Assembly (NCBI GenBank): GCA_013396915.1
Contig: VWZL01001350.1
Span: 96,461-160,460, forward strand
Direction: 5' to 3'
DNA: 64,000 nucleotides
From: Stercorarius parasiticus
Lineage: Eukaryota > Chordata > Aves > Charadriiformes > Stercorariidae
In this document: positions 51,001 to 63,975 of the stretch, in pieces
Layout: each line of letters opens with the position of its first letter
Position numbering within the stretch: position 1 is the stretch's first letter
Program-made: the position numbers and the translations under genes
Notes under the pieces: model-generated
The model's database searches: none
What the model was told of the DNA's origin: nothing
What the model saw: the letters and a program-made list of their open reading frames with translations, nothing else

Positions 51001-54000
51001 CAATTCAAATACATTAGTTTGGAGACTTTTTTTGCAATTTTTCATCACAGGAAGTCAAGCTATTTTATGGTCTTTCATATAGAAAAAGCATAGATTATGT
51101 TAAATGCGTTATATATATACATTTCATATAAAAGCTATCTTCAGAATACATAGAGACTGCAAAACCAGCTGAAGTTAAATGTGTCTGCACAACCAACCTC
51201 TTGCATATTCATTATATGCAGGCTTTCTGAACACACACTTTCATGCTACTGTCTATGGAATATTTTAAACCAGTTTTCACTAGAAAAACCTTCCTGTCAT
51301 ACAGGAGCAACCACAGCAACCCACCGTCCTGAAATAAGCTTTCGGCATTTTTACACACTACGCTGTGCTGAGAGCTGTCGCCATCCCCGTTATGCAGGTT
51401 GGAAAACCAGAGGACCCTTCCCATCTCCGCTTGCTCCCAGCATGGCAAGTGGATTCAGTCCACCCAGGGCTCCAATTTCAGGACATCCAGCTGGGTCAGA
51501 AGTGGTGGCATGATTGTTTTCACCTGCAAGGCTGTGGACGGGGGCAGGCAAACAAGGAGCAGCCCCAGTACAATAATATCTCCAGTCAGTACAGTCCAGC
51601 TTAGACAAGGATGGATGTCCACAGCCTCGCTTGCACCGGCAAAATAGTATTTTTGCTGACGTGGCCACTACCAATTCCCAGAGCAGAATCAAGAAGCATA
51701 GGATTTGTTCATCTGCTTTCTTTTTTCCCTCTTTTAACTTCATCTCTCATTGGAGTCTTTGCCTGCATAAACCAAAAGATCACAGTGAAATCCCCAGAGA
51801 TTTTACATCTAGACCTGACATTAGACCTTTTGCCTTGAAGAGCATCCAAAATTTTGAAAGTGATTACCATATGAATCACAGGTCTGCATTTAATAATCAA
51901 TGCTTCTAAGAAGCAGTGATTAAGATGTGGATCACAGCTCTGCCTAGCAAATCCTTTTTAAAAAACAGAAATCAGCTCCCGAGGCAAAGCTAATGATTTA
52001 CTTCTTGTACTTGTTTAACTGAAGTTCCAGCCTTGATGTGGTGGGTATTCAGTTCCCTCCTGTATTGTGCACATGCCTCCCATGATTATCACTGTAAAGA
52101 TATGGTCTGCATAGGCCTGCGGTGTGAGCAGCATCCCAGAAACACTGAAGTTCTCCTCTTAGAAAAATTCTTGCACCCTGGTTAATCTTAGAATCAAAGA
52201 GCTAGAAATCACAAACTTGGTATCATTTTTTTAACCCAGTGACTTGAGAGGTTAGCTTTCATAAGAGGTAGGCATACCACAAATCTTTTCATATTTCTAA
52301 TAGTAATGTTCTTTACAGTCAGGAAGTTCACCTTCCACAATTCTGAGTCATTATATTCACCTCATCCTAAAGAATGATTCAAATTAGATAGTACGGTTCT
52401 GTAGTTTGATACCTACACTGAGAAGGTAGACAACTCCTGTTCTTCCTTCATAAGACTTCTTATTCCAGACATACACAGAAAACTTGGAATAATTCTTTAG
52501 TTCTTCCCTCTTGACCTTGATTATAGGACAAAAAAAAGATAAAATAAGCAGCTACTCCTCTGTGACCCATTATAATAATTTTCAGCTTGGCTAATATTGA
52601 TTGCTTACCTTGAATGTACATTTCCACTGGTCTAATAGACACCATAACCTCTGGGAATGAAAGCTTTTCTTTGAATAAGACAAAAAAAATTGCGTTCAGA
52701 TTTTCTACAAATTCCTTGACTACTGCAAGGAGAAATCTCTTGGAAAGTAAATTATGAGAGCGCCAGCTCTCCTGTTCCATCCTGCCAACCTTTCAGTCAT
52801 TTCTGTGAGAGATGGAAATTTGATCTCCACAATCTATTCATTGTTTGTCCCTTCTTTGGAGTTGGCCAGCCCACTGGGTCAATTAACATAAGTGGCAAAA
52901 GAGGCTGGACATCTGAGGAATGACACCAAATTCATTTTCCATAAACTTCCAAGTAACCAGATGTCAAATGATTCAAAGGCCCATCTTCAAGAACCAGCTG
53001 TATAGTCCAGTAACCAGACTGGTGTTAGAAGTCAGCCTTTACAGTAGGAAATTACACCTACCACTTTGCCGATGACCTTGCATTAAAAAAAAAAAACTAA
53101 AATAAGAATTGCCACACTACAGGAAATTTATTAGGAGCTTATCTGTAAATGAAGTATAGGCTATCAACAGTTAATTGTATAAAGCTAGTACTTACCAAGA
53201 AACTGGTTACTAGAGTGTACACATCTCACCTATGCAGGCTGTATATTCAAAACAGATTAATGTTAATTAAATGGTCCATCAAGCTGGAGTGTGCAAAATC
53301 AATGAGCACTGACAGCGGTATAATAGAGATAAATCTAAGACACTGCCAACTATGGAAGGACAAGTTTAGACATTACACATAAGGCATGGCATCCAAATTT
53401 TGATTTGGACCTCCTCACAGATTTAGTGTTTACTTTGGATGGCTATTAGGTTCAATTCACAGTATAGATGGGGACCAGCTTTCAATGTTAGTGGCTTTCA
53501 GACTGAGATGAGTACAAATCATCTCTACTGATCTCATATATTTAGGCTGCATTCCAGCCCCCCCCTCCCAGAAGCTACATGAAATATGGCTCTTAGAAAG
53601 AGATCTAAATCTCATGCGAAAGCTTTTTGCTGAACATTTACACTAAAGTCAAAGTGACATTTGACTAAGCAACACCCATCACTTAGTAATTTGTTATTTT
53701 AGCTCTCTTTGCGGAATATGCAAATTTAATTAGCACAGTTTTTATAGCATAGCGTTGTTCCTAAAGAGGGGATTTTGGTCCTTCTGGAACTTCCCTTCCC
53801 TGGTCTTTGTATTAATAAATACACTAAAATGTCTTCCAGTTCTGAAACAAAGCGAGGTTTTAAATCAAAATGTCATGGAGTATTAACTTCATACTTTACA
53901 AAATGCAGGTATTTTAGTTGTTTCTATTTAATACCAGTCTGACCTAGAAATCCTAACAGTCTCATCTCTTTTTCCTCAGAAGAAATGCTTGATAGCAAGA

Positions 54001-54291
54001 TGTCAAAACAAAGAGAGGACAAAGTAGAGTTCATAAACCTCATCCTATCCAACATCAACTCTTCTTTCTGTATCAGCCCTGCTCCAAGCATAGGGCTATG
54101 ACATAAACACAGACCAGAGCATCCCTTGATTATGTATTGAGATAGCCACATGACAGAGTGGAGAGAAATAGATTAGTTATACTTAACATGTATTTTTAGT
54201 TACTTTTCTTCCATTGACACTTTCCAGCCAGGAGTGCTGCAAGGTGGCTGAAAGCTCTGGAGAACTGCAGGAACACAAACATCTCACCGAA
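48038..54291. other. Non-coding intergenic DNA
   Basis: No gene recognised. Includes a pyrimidine-rich block at about 48660-48840 and the octamer/homeodomain cluster at 53718-53733. Confidence 0.5.
53718..53733 (+). promoter_or_regulatory. Octamer plus homeodomain motif cluster
   Basis: A perfect POU octamer ATGCAAAT (53718-53725) directly abuts TTAATTAG (53726-53733), a paired/LIM-type homeodomain core. Such composites are seen in developmental enhancers, but conservation cannot be judged from one sequence. Confidence 0.35.
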
Positions 54292-54415
54292 AGGCCAGGT
54301 TGGATGGGGCTTTGAGCAACCTGGTGTAGTGGGAGGTGTCCCTGCCCATGGCAGGGGGTGGAACTAGATGATCTTTAAGGTCCCTTCCAACTCTAACCAT
54401 TCTATGATTCTATGA
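54292..54415 (+). mobile_element. CR1 LINE 3'-end fragment, plus orientation
   Basis: Starts GGTTGGATGGGGCTTTGAGC, continues with GTGTCCCTGCCCATGGCAGG and ends in two ATTCTATGA octamers. Only the 3' UTR-proximal 124 bp remain. The subfamily differs from those at 21496 and 56721. Confidence 0.93.
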
Positions 54416-56720
54416 AAGACTTTTCTCTGTCACTCCTTAATCCAGGTTCAGAACTTGTCTCTTTGAATGAATGGCTACCATGGGAGCATCAGCAGAGGGG
54501 AAGAGAAACCTTCTCTTAAAACATTACAAGCACTAAAATGAGCGATGCCTGGTTTCTACAGCTTGTAATTCGCTTCTGTTTTACTTGTCTAGAAAGGCGC
54601 AAGCTCATCTGAAACTTCTATGGCCAGCTCACGTGTGTATCATCCCTCTACTGTCAATTACCTTGTGTCTGAAAGGGGATGAGCTCATGCAACACCTTTT
54701 CCTGAGGGCATGTGTGGTATCTCCTTTCTCTAACCTTTCACCTATTTTCATGGAGGGTAATTGTCTCTGAGGGCTGATTTCCACAGGGATAATGAGCTCA
54801 AAAGTGATTAAGAAGGGAACGCACATCTGTATATGCTTGCACAAAGGCAGTATGATTTCATTTCCATGATAAGCCAAAACCCAAAGTGCTTCTTAGATAC
54901 TGGTCCATCCGTGCAGTTTCACACAGTCCAAATTTGTGAGAAACATTAGCCAGCTACTTTCAATTCACTACTTTGGTCACCAAAATAAAATAATAATAAA
55001 AAAAAAAATATCAAAATCCTCAACTAAATAAAATAATAGCATAGTGCAGGTGTCAAAGGAAGATTTATGGAGGTACATCCACACAGAGGAAACAAGTAGT
55101 AGCACATCCTAGACAAAAGGCTAAGAAAAGATGATTTGAGTCACTCAGTCTCATGAACTGCACTATACATTACAAGCAGTTCTCTGTCATTCACATAAAA
55201 TTCTGATCCAGTTTGTGTACCCAACATTTCATGGTGCAGTCACTGTATTTTGGGAATTCCTCATCCTTTATTTGTCTTCCAGAGTATCTTTTCTTCATTT
55301 TGGGACTGATCAAGACTCCTATGACTGTTCATTCAAATATTTTCTAAGCTCAAATATTTTGATGTTACTTTTGTTCCATGAACGGAATAAATGCCAGAAT
55401 ATTCTGAGATATTGTTTGAAATGTTTTGGAAAAAACCCAGAGAACATCTTTTTGTTCCCCAAACCAGAAAGAGACATTTCATCATTTTCATATCTACATA
55501 TTTAATTTTCTTACATTAAAACCAACTGAAGAAAAGTTTATTGAAGGCCACATTAAACTGCAAGCAGTCTGTGATGTTGAAGTGCCTCATGGGACCTGTC
55601 ATTCTAGAGCCCTCCCTCCTGCCTAAGGGTCAGGCAGCCTTTCCTGCAGCGCATGATTGCCATGACAGTATACCATAATGCATCATGAGAGAAATATATA
55701 GGCAGTAAGAAGCTCAGACTATAGAGGAAAGAAGGGCCACAAACCATTTGCACAAATCCATGAAACCATCCAATACACTTAAAGGTTAAACTGATTCAGA
55801 TAAAAAGTTTTAGCGCAGTTCAAAAGCTTTTAATTTATATCAGATGTGTCCAAGACAAGGCCTCTTTTAGCTTTCTTCTTAAAAAAAATGAAATAGCGCT
55901 GTTTGAAAAGTTATCTTAACAGCTTCATGATTTTAAGTAGAAATACCACTTTGGCTATTCCTCTACTATGCACAGAAATATAAGCCTGAGAATAAAGCTT
56001 TCTGATGGACAGTCCCTACATCCACCTTTCTGGAAGGAAGTTTTCTGTACAGGTTTGCCTATAAGTCCCGACCTGCCTTTGCTGCACAAGGCAGAATTGG
56101 AGATAAACTTTTCTGCTTATCCTGAAAGCTCACCAAAACCCAGCACCTGAATAGAGGTGTCAAAATACTTTGCACGTGAAGTTCATTTCGACTCAACTGT
56201 TCTCAGATGAGGTTCTCAGGTTCACATAAAAAACACAATGTAGATCTGTCCATAGCGCACAAGTCTGGCAGCTTGGTATGCTTCAACAGGCCAATGTCAA
56301 ATGTACCTATTTATCTTTAACGAAGCCAATAAATGTCAACAATGGAAATTATTACTTAGGGCCATCTTGTGCAAAGTTGTAGGTTCCTGCCTCCAGTCCA
56401 GAAACATTTTTTCTGGCTGTACCATATGAAGTGATGAATGGCATTTCTGACAATTATTCGGGGATATGCTTAGAATAGGTATTTAGCACAACCGCAACTT
56501 CAAGCACACCCTCTGTTGTCAGTAGACTCGAAAGGCCAGTGCAGAGTTTAGCAGCTTGGCACCTGGAAGGATTTTATCTCTGAGACAGATGGCAGGATGT
56601 CTGTGTGATAGGCAGGCATGGGGCAAATGGGGAGCGCTGCTCCGAGATGTTACACGTACAGACCCAGTGGGAAGGGGAGCCCAGGAATGAAGCTTCTCCC
56701 TTTGTGCTGGACCGTGTTCA
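54416..56720. other. Non-coding intergenic DNA
   Basis: No gene recognised. The stretch at about 55560-55690 (GCCTCATGGGACCTGTCATT, then ATAATGCATCATGAGAG) faintly recalls an old bird DNA-transposon remnant, but I could not define ends or a family. Confidence 0.4.
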
Positions 56721-57158
56721 AAGAGCAATAAAGCTGGTGAAGGGTCTAGAGAACAAGTCCTATGAGGAGTAGCTGAGGGAACTGTGGTTGTTTAGCCTGG
56801 AGAAAAGGAGGCTGAGGGGAGACCTTATCGCTCTCTACAACTACCTGAAAGGAAGTCGTAGCGAGGTGGGGGTCAATCTCTTCTCCCAAGTAACAGGTGG
56901 AAGGAAACAGCTTCAAGTTGCTCCGGGGGAGGTTTAGATTGGATATTAGGAAAAATTTTTTCACCGAAAGGGTTGTCAAGTGTTGGAACTGGCTGCCCAG
57001 GGAAGTGATTGAGTCACCATCCCTGGAGGTATTTAAAAAACGTGTAAGTGTGGCACTTAGGGACATGGTTTAGTGGTGGGCTTCACAGTGTTAGGTTTAC
57101 AGTTGGACTTGATGATCTTAAGGTCTTTTCCAATCTAAATGATTCTATGATTCTATGA
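56721..57158 (+). mobile_element. CR1 LINE, 5'-truncated, plus orientation
   Basis: About 440 bp covering the ORF2 C-terminal region (AGCCTGGAGAAAAGGAGGCT, then TTAGATTGGATATTAGGAAA) and the complete 3' end (TTGGACTTGATGATCTTAAG, then two GATTCTATGA octamers). The reading frame is broken, with a TAG where related copies have an arginine codon in the GAGGAG context. It lies 180 bp from the solo LTR. Same subfamily as 28451-28705. Confidence 0.95.
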
Positions 57159-57332
57159 GAGCAAAAGTGGCTACAAATGGAGCAAGATTATAGCATCTTG
57201 TTTTTTCTCAGTCACATCTGGAAAATAAATCACATGAACAACTGAAGTGTGAACTTAACCAACAGTGCTTTGCTAGGCCTGCCAAAATTGCCAAGGAACA
57301 GAGGACTGTAAATCCCAGTCAAGTCAGGCTCC

Positions 57333-57337
57333 CCCTG
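57333..57337. repeat. Target-site duplication CCCTG, left copy
   Basis: CCCTG directly left of the LTR. The identical pentamer follows the LTR at 58419-58423. Confidence 0.9.
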
Positions 57338-58418
57338 TGTGTTGGCGTCATGGTATGGGACACCAAAATGTGGCCCACAAAAGCCACTCTATCCCTACCC
57401 TTCCTCAGCTGGACAGGGAGAAAAAATATAACGAAATGCTCATGAGTTGAGGTAAGGACAGGGAGATCACTCAGCAATTACCATCACAGGCAAAACAGAC
57501 TCAGCTTGCAGAAAATTAATTTAATTTATTACCAATCAAATCAGAGTGGGATAACGAGAAATAAAACCAAATCTTAAGCCACTTTCCCCCCATGCTTCTC
57601 TTCTTCCTGGGCTCAACTTCACTCCCCATGTCTCTGCCTCCTCCTCCCAAGCGTTGCAGGGGGACGGGGAATGGGGGTTGCGGTCAGTTCATCACACGTT
57701 CTCTCTGCCACTCCTTCCTCCTCAGGGTGAGGACTCCTCATACTCTTCTCCTTCTCCAGCGTGGGGTCCCTACCACAGGAGACAGTCCTCTACGAATTTC
57801 TCCAATGTGAGTCCTTCCCATGGGCTACAGTTCTTCACAAACTGCTCCAGTGTGGGTCCCCCATGGGGTCATATGTCCTGCCAGAAAACCTGCTCCAGCG
57901 TGAGCTTCTCTCCACAGATCCACAGGTCTTGCCAGGAGCCTGCTCTAGCTCGGGCTTCCTATGAGGCCACAGCCTCCTTCAGGCATCCACCTGCCCCGGC
58001 ATGGGGTCCTCCACAAGCTGCAGGTGGCTATCTGCTCCACTGTTAAACGCCATGGTCTGCAGGGGGACAGCCTGCCTCACCATGGTCTTCACCATGGGCT
58101 GCAGGGGAATCTCTGCTCTGGCACCTGGAGCACCTCCTCCCCTCCTTCTTCACTGACCTTGGTGTCTGCAGAGTTGTTTCTCTCACATATTCTCACTCCT
58201 CTCTCCTCTGGATGCAGTTGCTGTTGCCCAGTAACTTTTTCCCCTCTTAAATATGTTATCCCAGGGGTGCTACCACCATCATTGATGGACTCAGCCTTGG
58301 CCAGCAGCGGGTCTGTCTTGGAGCTCTATCAGACATGGGGGAGGCTTCTAGCAGCTTCTCACAGAAGCCATACCTGTAGCCCACTGCTACCAAAACCTTG
58401 CCTCACAAACCCAATACA
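57338..58418 (-). mobile_element. Complete solo LTR, avian ERVL-like
   Basis: A 1081-bp unit that, read on the minus strand, begins TGTATTGGGTTTG and ends CCAACACA, so it has the TG...CA ends of an LTR. Both sides carry a 5-bp duplication (CCCTG), the length typical of class III (ERVL) integration. A TATA-like TATTTAAG (58252-58245) sits where U3 should end. No internal retroviral sequence adjoins it, so it is a solo LTR left by recombination. The middle part is a degenerate tandem array with a period of about 41-51 bp. I know the sequence type as widespread in bird genomes; the class assignment is inferred from duplication length. Confidence 0.9.
57754..58060 (-). repeat. Degenerate tandem array inside the LTR
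   Basis: Variants of CTCCAGCGTGGGTCC recur at 57754, 57800, 57845, 57893, 57943, 57994 and 58035, a spacing of 41-51 bp. The array keeps long frames open on the plus strand (antisense to the LTR), up to 130-185 codons, which are not genuine genes. Confidence 0.85.
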
Positions 58419-58423
58419 CCCTG
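58419..58423. repeat. Target-site duplication CCCTG, right copy
   Basis: Matches the pentamer at 57333-57337 exactly, which defines the LTR ends and shows a genuine integration. Confidence 0.9.
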
Positions 58424-61400
58424 CAAGCCAGACAGCTCTCGTTGGAGGCCACCCATTGCCTGGACTATCATGCCAGTTTGCCTTCTGTCCTGCAGTTCTG
58501 GAAGAAAGCTATTTCTGAGTCATTTACACTCACAAAATGCTGAATTAAAGATCCCTTCGGTTCCTAGGAATAACATCAAGATATAATCCTCAGGATATGA
58601 AGCTGAAACATGATTATCTATGCAATACAAAAATTGTTGGGCAAGTGTAATCTTGCCTCCTGAAGAAATCTTTTACTGAACTTCCTGCACCAAGAGACTG
58701 TCACACACAGGCTTGTAAATGGTTCATGTTTCAGTCTGCTGCTGAACTACAGCACTGGTGGAAATCCAAAGGTTAATTGGAGCACTTTAAGAGAATAACT
58801 CTGTTTTATTGATTGCACAGTGTTTGGGGAAATTGATAATTACCTACTAGTATGCATATTAAATGATCTAGTAGTTTACATATTATTCTGAGAATTATCA
58901 ATGCATATTAAATTATCTGTTATTTTAATTAACAAAATATTTATGATGACAGAAGCTTTACTGAAATAACTAATCCTGAATCTAGTGTTGTCTTAGTATG
59001 CTGGAGACATGAGAAGTGCACAGCTGAATTCAGGCTTCGGTTCTTTCTTTATTGGTCTCTGTAGGGGAAGTTTATAAGCAGGAAGCAAACTATCTGAAAA
59101 ATTAGGTTGTTGACAGTATGTTATAGCAATGTGAAGTTTCATTTTCTTTAGGAAACTGTCTTCTGGTGCTCGTATTTTAACTGTATTTGACATTTCCATA
59201 AGGTTTTCCCACTTCAAATCTCAGGCTGCTTCAGAGAGTTTGTTATTATTAGAATCGTATTTTCTTTTAAAGCAAAAAGCATTACTTTACTGATATGTTA
59301 ACTTTTACGAAGTTGTATTAGCTCAGACAAAGTGATTTTGGACAAAATAAAAAACATTTTTAAAATATGTCAAAATTTTACATTAAGTGTTTATAAATCA
59401 AGGGGTTTCTGTTCCAGAAAAGAATGTGTGGAAAATTACTTATTATTTATTAACGAAACAGAAAAAAAAATAAAAGGAACATCTTATAAAGAACAACATT
59501 TTCTTAAGCCTCTAAAATTTCCTGGAATGAGAATCTGGCATTCTAACCTCATCTTATTTTGTCCATCATATGTATACAAATGACTGAAAAATGATGATAT
59601 TTTGGCTTAAGCTAAAAGATGGGTGTATCAAAAGCTGGAATTGTCTTTTCCTTGGACATTTTAACAACCCAAGATTCCCCAAATTTAAATAAAACCTCCA
59701 CTTTTCCCCAAAAAGAAAATATTTTAAAGAAGTCAGTTCTGATATACCTAAAGTAAACTTAAGGAAGAGTTATAGTCTAAAGTTAAAGTGATAAAAATTA
59801 AATGGAAGCAATTCAGCCTTATTGCATCATGCCGATGTGTTGCTGAAGATCACTTAGATCAGAAAACAATTCTTGGGTACATATTGAAATGCTTTAGAAG
59901 CCAATATATTTAATAATCAGGAAACTTGCACTCAACAAATAAAAGGCTAGAGATATCAACGTTTCACTAACATGACATCAAGAGTTAAGCTGAAGTCTAG
60001 AATAAAAGCAGTGGTTGGTCCATCTTTGATAATAGCTCTGCTGAGATTTGGAAAAACACAGATTCATCACTGTTTGACCACATGAACATAAATGTAAAAA
60101 GTAAATTTCTGTAGGAAGAGTTTCAGTTAGCTGTAATTGCCAACCGAAACGTCCGCAATCTAAATCCCTTCTCCGGTGATCTACGAATACACTGACCCCA
60201 CACAAAACTTCGTTTTCTTTGGAGGTAGGTTTTGTTCTCAGAAATGTTGACCCTCCTCTGATAGGGTGTAACTTTCTAATCTCTTTCTGAACCAGTTTGA
60301 AAGTGTTAATAATGCCCCATAATTTTAAGAAATAATTCTTCTTCCTCAAAGGTGAGAAGATGCAGGTGGGGGACCCTTGAAAACATGTTATTATGTTCAG
60401 GAAAAATATCCATAATCTTGCACACACAGAAAAAAGCCTTAGAAAGGATTAGGAAATACCAGTGTTCTTTGTCAGTAAGTACATAATTCATTCAATTTAG
60501 TTACTGCTAATCTTTTTTCTTTATTTTTTAGAACTGACCTGATGTGTCAGATTTACATACATTTCAATAGAAGCACATTTTCTAGTCATACAGAAAAGAT
60601 CAGCTATATAGCATGGTCCTTAAGAGTTGCAAACTGCTTTAAATCCTACAAAGCAATAGTTTATAACTATGCTAAGTGATCTTTTTATGTAATTGCTAAT
60701 AAGAACATTAGCACTCTTCCTACACTAAAAGTATCAATTAATCTCCTATATTAAAGATAACTTGGGGTTAATGTATCATTAGATCAACAGTGCTGATTTC
60801 AGAAATTTTTTATTATGTATATGCTTTTTTAGAAAAATCAGCCTAAATTAAATTTTGTTTTATAATTTCCTTTTGCATATTCTTATTATTATTATGCTTT
60901 TTTAAACACCCTTCCCCTAAACAGTCACACCAGAGGAATGATAGTGAACCAATCGATCACACTGAAGGTAGTGTTATCTATTAGGGTCTCTGCAGCAACC
61001 ACTGCACAAAATATCTGCTTTAAGAATTAAAAAGAAAATAATAAAGAAAAGGCTTTCCATCAAATGAAGAACAACCCAAAGCCAGAAGAGAGATTGGCTG
61101 GATCATCAGGTTCATTAAAGACTTGGGTTTACAATTAGAAAAGCCAGAGTCAGTTCTTGTATTCACCAATTCATTTCATGTTTCTGTGCCATAACTCTGC
61201 ATTTGCCAGGTGAAAGGAAAGCGCTTTGCTACTTAACCAGCTAATATGTTGGAGAGGGGCTGTTTCTCCCCGGGCTTCTGTACTGTTGCTACACAACAGC
61301 ATCACGGTGTGACTAGACACTGGGCACCGTGGTAGCACACATTAAAAACCCCAGAGAAATATTTTTACAGGCTGTAAGATTTCAAAACAGAATTGTTGTG

Positions 61401-63907
61401 CGATTGGTAGGGGCCAGGGGTATTCCATAGCAAAATGAAAATGAAATGGCTACACAAGCATGAAAGAGTAAATTTAAGGTCACAGGGTGAGGTATAAAGA
61501 AGCTTCGGAATCAATGTGTAGGTACCACGTGGGTTTTGAAGCCACCAGAACAAAGGTTATCCTGATTATTTGGCGGTGTCATTTTGGACTGAGATGTGCA
61601 CCTCCTAGCAACACAGAGAGGAAAAGAACAGCTGTGTAGGAGAGTGTTCAGGAGCTAGGAAATGGCTTCAAATCTCACAAGGCAGGAACAAACATTTTCT
61701 GTTTGGGATTTTCTCACCCCCTATGCTTTGTTTTCTTGGGTGGATTTCAGGAGGGAGGAATGAGGATGAAACACCCCATGACTACTGACCTCGTGAGAAT
61801 GGGTGATGTATGTTATTTCCCAATTCTGTGGGAATTTGTCAACCCCCCACCCAGTTGAAAATCATTATGCACAACCTATTTTTAGTTCACATGGTATTTG
61901 TTTGTGTATCTTTTTCCTGTCTCTCCTTCTTCCCACCAGACTGAGGGCAGGCACTGTGGGAAATTAAACTCTTGTTTGATACATATTAATTTTGCTTTTG
62001 TCTGTGAAGTAGCAACAAAATCTTATGGATTAAAAGGCTAGCATGAACCACTGCAATATTTTTTTCTTATGGACAAGACTATAGAATACCCTTGAATAAG
62101 AAACCACTTAAAAACATGTAGGTCTACTAAGATGGTTTAGTTTTATTTAAAAAAGGAATAAATGTGGTAGGCAACCCACAGAATTAATTGGCTAATTGTT
62201 TGCCCTCACTGTTCAAACAACAACAAAGAAATAATGGAGAAAACTAAGCCTCTGGGTTCAATTTCTTGACCAAATTCTGTCGAGCATGAGCTACTGGCTA
62301 CCAGGCCCATCTTCATCTCCAACACTGAAACCCCCACATGTATCGATTTCCCGTCATAGGCTACAGCTGGAAAACAAGTCAGCCCTTAGCCTTTTCTTTG
62401 TCACTCTGAAACAAATAGCACCCAGAAGTCTCACAGTCAACAACAGATTAAAGGATGGTTTCCAGAGCCTTCTTTAAGCCCTCATTTAGTGAGGGGAAGG
62501 ACACAGCCCTGAGACATTTGCATGGCATTTGAGCTATGTCCTGTGCATCTGGTCCTCCCAGCTCCCGTCTGCCTTCTTCAACCCTCTGGACAAAACTGAG
62601 AGACCAAATCTGCCAAGGTCTTTTCAACCACATGGACAGGACCTGCAGCTACTCTCCCAAATTCACCATTGCCACTTCTGTCCTCCTGCTTTGCTCCAGG
62701 ACAGCCCTGGCAGCCGAGATCTCCCCAGGGAAGGAGCATTTTGTGTGTCAGCTTCCCTCAGGATTGCCACAGCACATCATTTCCAGAGCTGAATTGCATC
62801 CATCTTGTAGTAGGTACAGGTAGGGTACACTGAACTACAGCACACGTAAAAGCAGTTGGAAGAAGCTGTGTGGACAAAAGTTTTTAGGTATGCAATTACA
62901 CCCCTCAGGGCTTGCACTGCGTTATTTATAGCTTCCTGCATCCTCTCATTCTGCTTCTTTCCAGTTAACAAATCCCAGATATGCTTGGATAGGTACTTCA
63001 AAACTGTAAAGTCAAAGAACGGTTACAATAGACAACAAATATTTACAATTGCCATAGAAAATAACTATACTCTAGTCCATGCTCTGTCATTTTAAATCTC
63101 TTTTAGGCCTGACAGGCTCCGCAAACAAGGTAATTACATTCAAAATACACCTAATCGAAGTCAAGCAACTATTCTTTCCCAAACGGTAAAGCCATAAAGA
63201 AGATGAGATGCAACATTGATGGTAGTAAACTCAGTGATAATTTTAACGCTAAATATGCTTCTCTCTTTTCCATTTACATGTCTTTCCTCCAGATGGGCCT
63301 TAAAAGCTAGGTATCATTTACTAACTAATTACTAGCTTACCTGAGACCCAGTTAAAAACAACAACAATAAAACCCCCAGATCTCTCAAAGGCATTTCAAT
63401 ACTCTTCTTCTCACCAAGGGGTCGTCGATGATCCCAAGGTGCTGGGCTGTCCCTTCCATGCCCTGGCTGGGTGACACAGCCCTGCCTTGTCGCTCCTTGG
63501 ATCAGGAGGAATTTGTCATTACCCGCTGAATGGAGATGCCAAAATCCTTTCCATAGAAGTCTGACAAGGATCAAAGGGAGGCATGTCAGTCAGGTTTCTA
63601 CTTCTGTCATCTACCTGAATCTTTCAAGAAGGCAGATTACTGTTATGCAGTTGTTTAAGCACTCCAGTAATTATGGAAAGTTGTTCGCATGCATTTCAGC
63701 AGGACCATCTTAAGCATCTATATAACTCCTAAATACTCAGTTGTGCAAATATTTTCCAAAACTGCATGATAAAATGGTATTAAATTAGCTGTCTTGTGGG
63801 CCTCGTTTGACACCAGGACATTTATCTATTTCAAGGGGAGAATTTGGAAGTGTAAAAATGTGAATGGTGAATTCCTGCGTGTGTCCTCTGGAAAACAGGA
63901 GTTGAAG
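58424..63907. other. Non-coding AT-rich intergenic DNA
   Basis: No gene recognised. Contains the POU-like repeat pair at 58852-58918. A 149-codon frame on the minus strand at 59978-60427 has no recognisable domain and lies in AT-rich sequence. A faint MIR/L2-like motif lies near 61940. Confidence 0.5.
58852..58918 (+). promoter_or_regulatory. Paired ATGCATATTAAAT motifs (POU/homeodomain-like)
   Basis: ATGCATATTAAATGATCT (58852-58869) recurs as ATGCATATTAAATTATCT (58901-58918), 17 of 18 bases identical, 49 bp apart. The surroundings are rich in TAAT/ATTA cores (TTTTAATTAAC just to the right). This looks like an enhancer-type cluster, but a local duplication is an alternative. Confidence 0.35.
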
Positions 63908-63975
63908 ATCATAGAATCATAGAATCATAGAATCTTCATGGTTGGAAAGGACCTTTGAGATCATCAAGTGCAGCC
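63908..63975 (-). mobile_element. CR1 LINE 3'-end fragment, minus orientation
   Basis: The plus strand begins with three copies of the reverse-complemented octamer (ATCATAGA repeated), then GGTTGGAAAGGACCTTTGAG and ATCATCAAGTGCAGCC. Similarity ends at a CA repeat close to the window edge, so the full extent is unknown. Confidence 0.93.

Noticed and set aside
55560..55690. Possible DNA-transposon remnant around CCTCATGGGACC and ATGCATCATGAG
   Set aside because: No clear terminal inverted repeats or target-site duplication could be defined.
56746..57066. Open frame on the minus strand over the CR1 copy
   Set aside because: It is antisense to the CR1 ORF2 remnant and is a shadow of that element.
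59978..60427. 149-codon open frame on the minus strand
   Set aside because: No recognisable family, AT-rich context and no promoter or splice signals. Length is within chance for a 64-kb window.
61930..61975. L2/MIR-like GACTGAGGGCAGGCACTGTG motif
   Set aside because: Too short and isolated to separate from chance.
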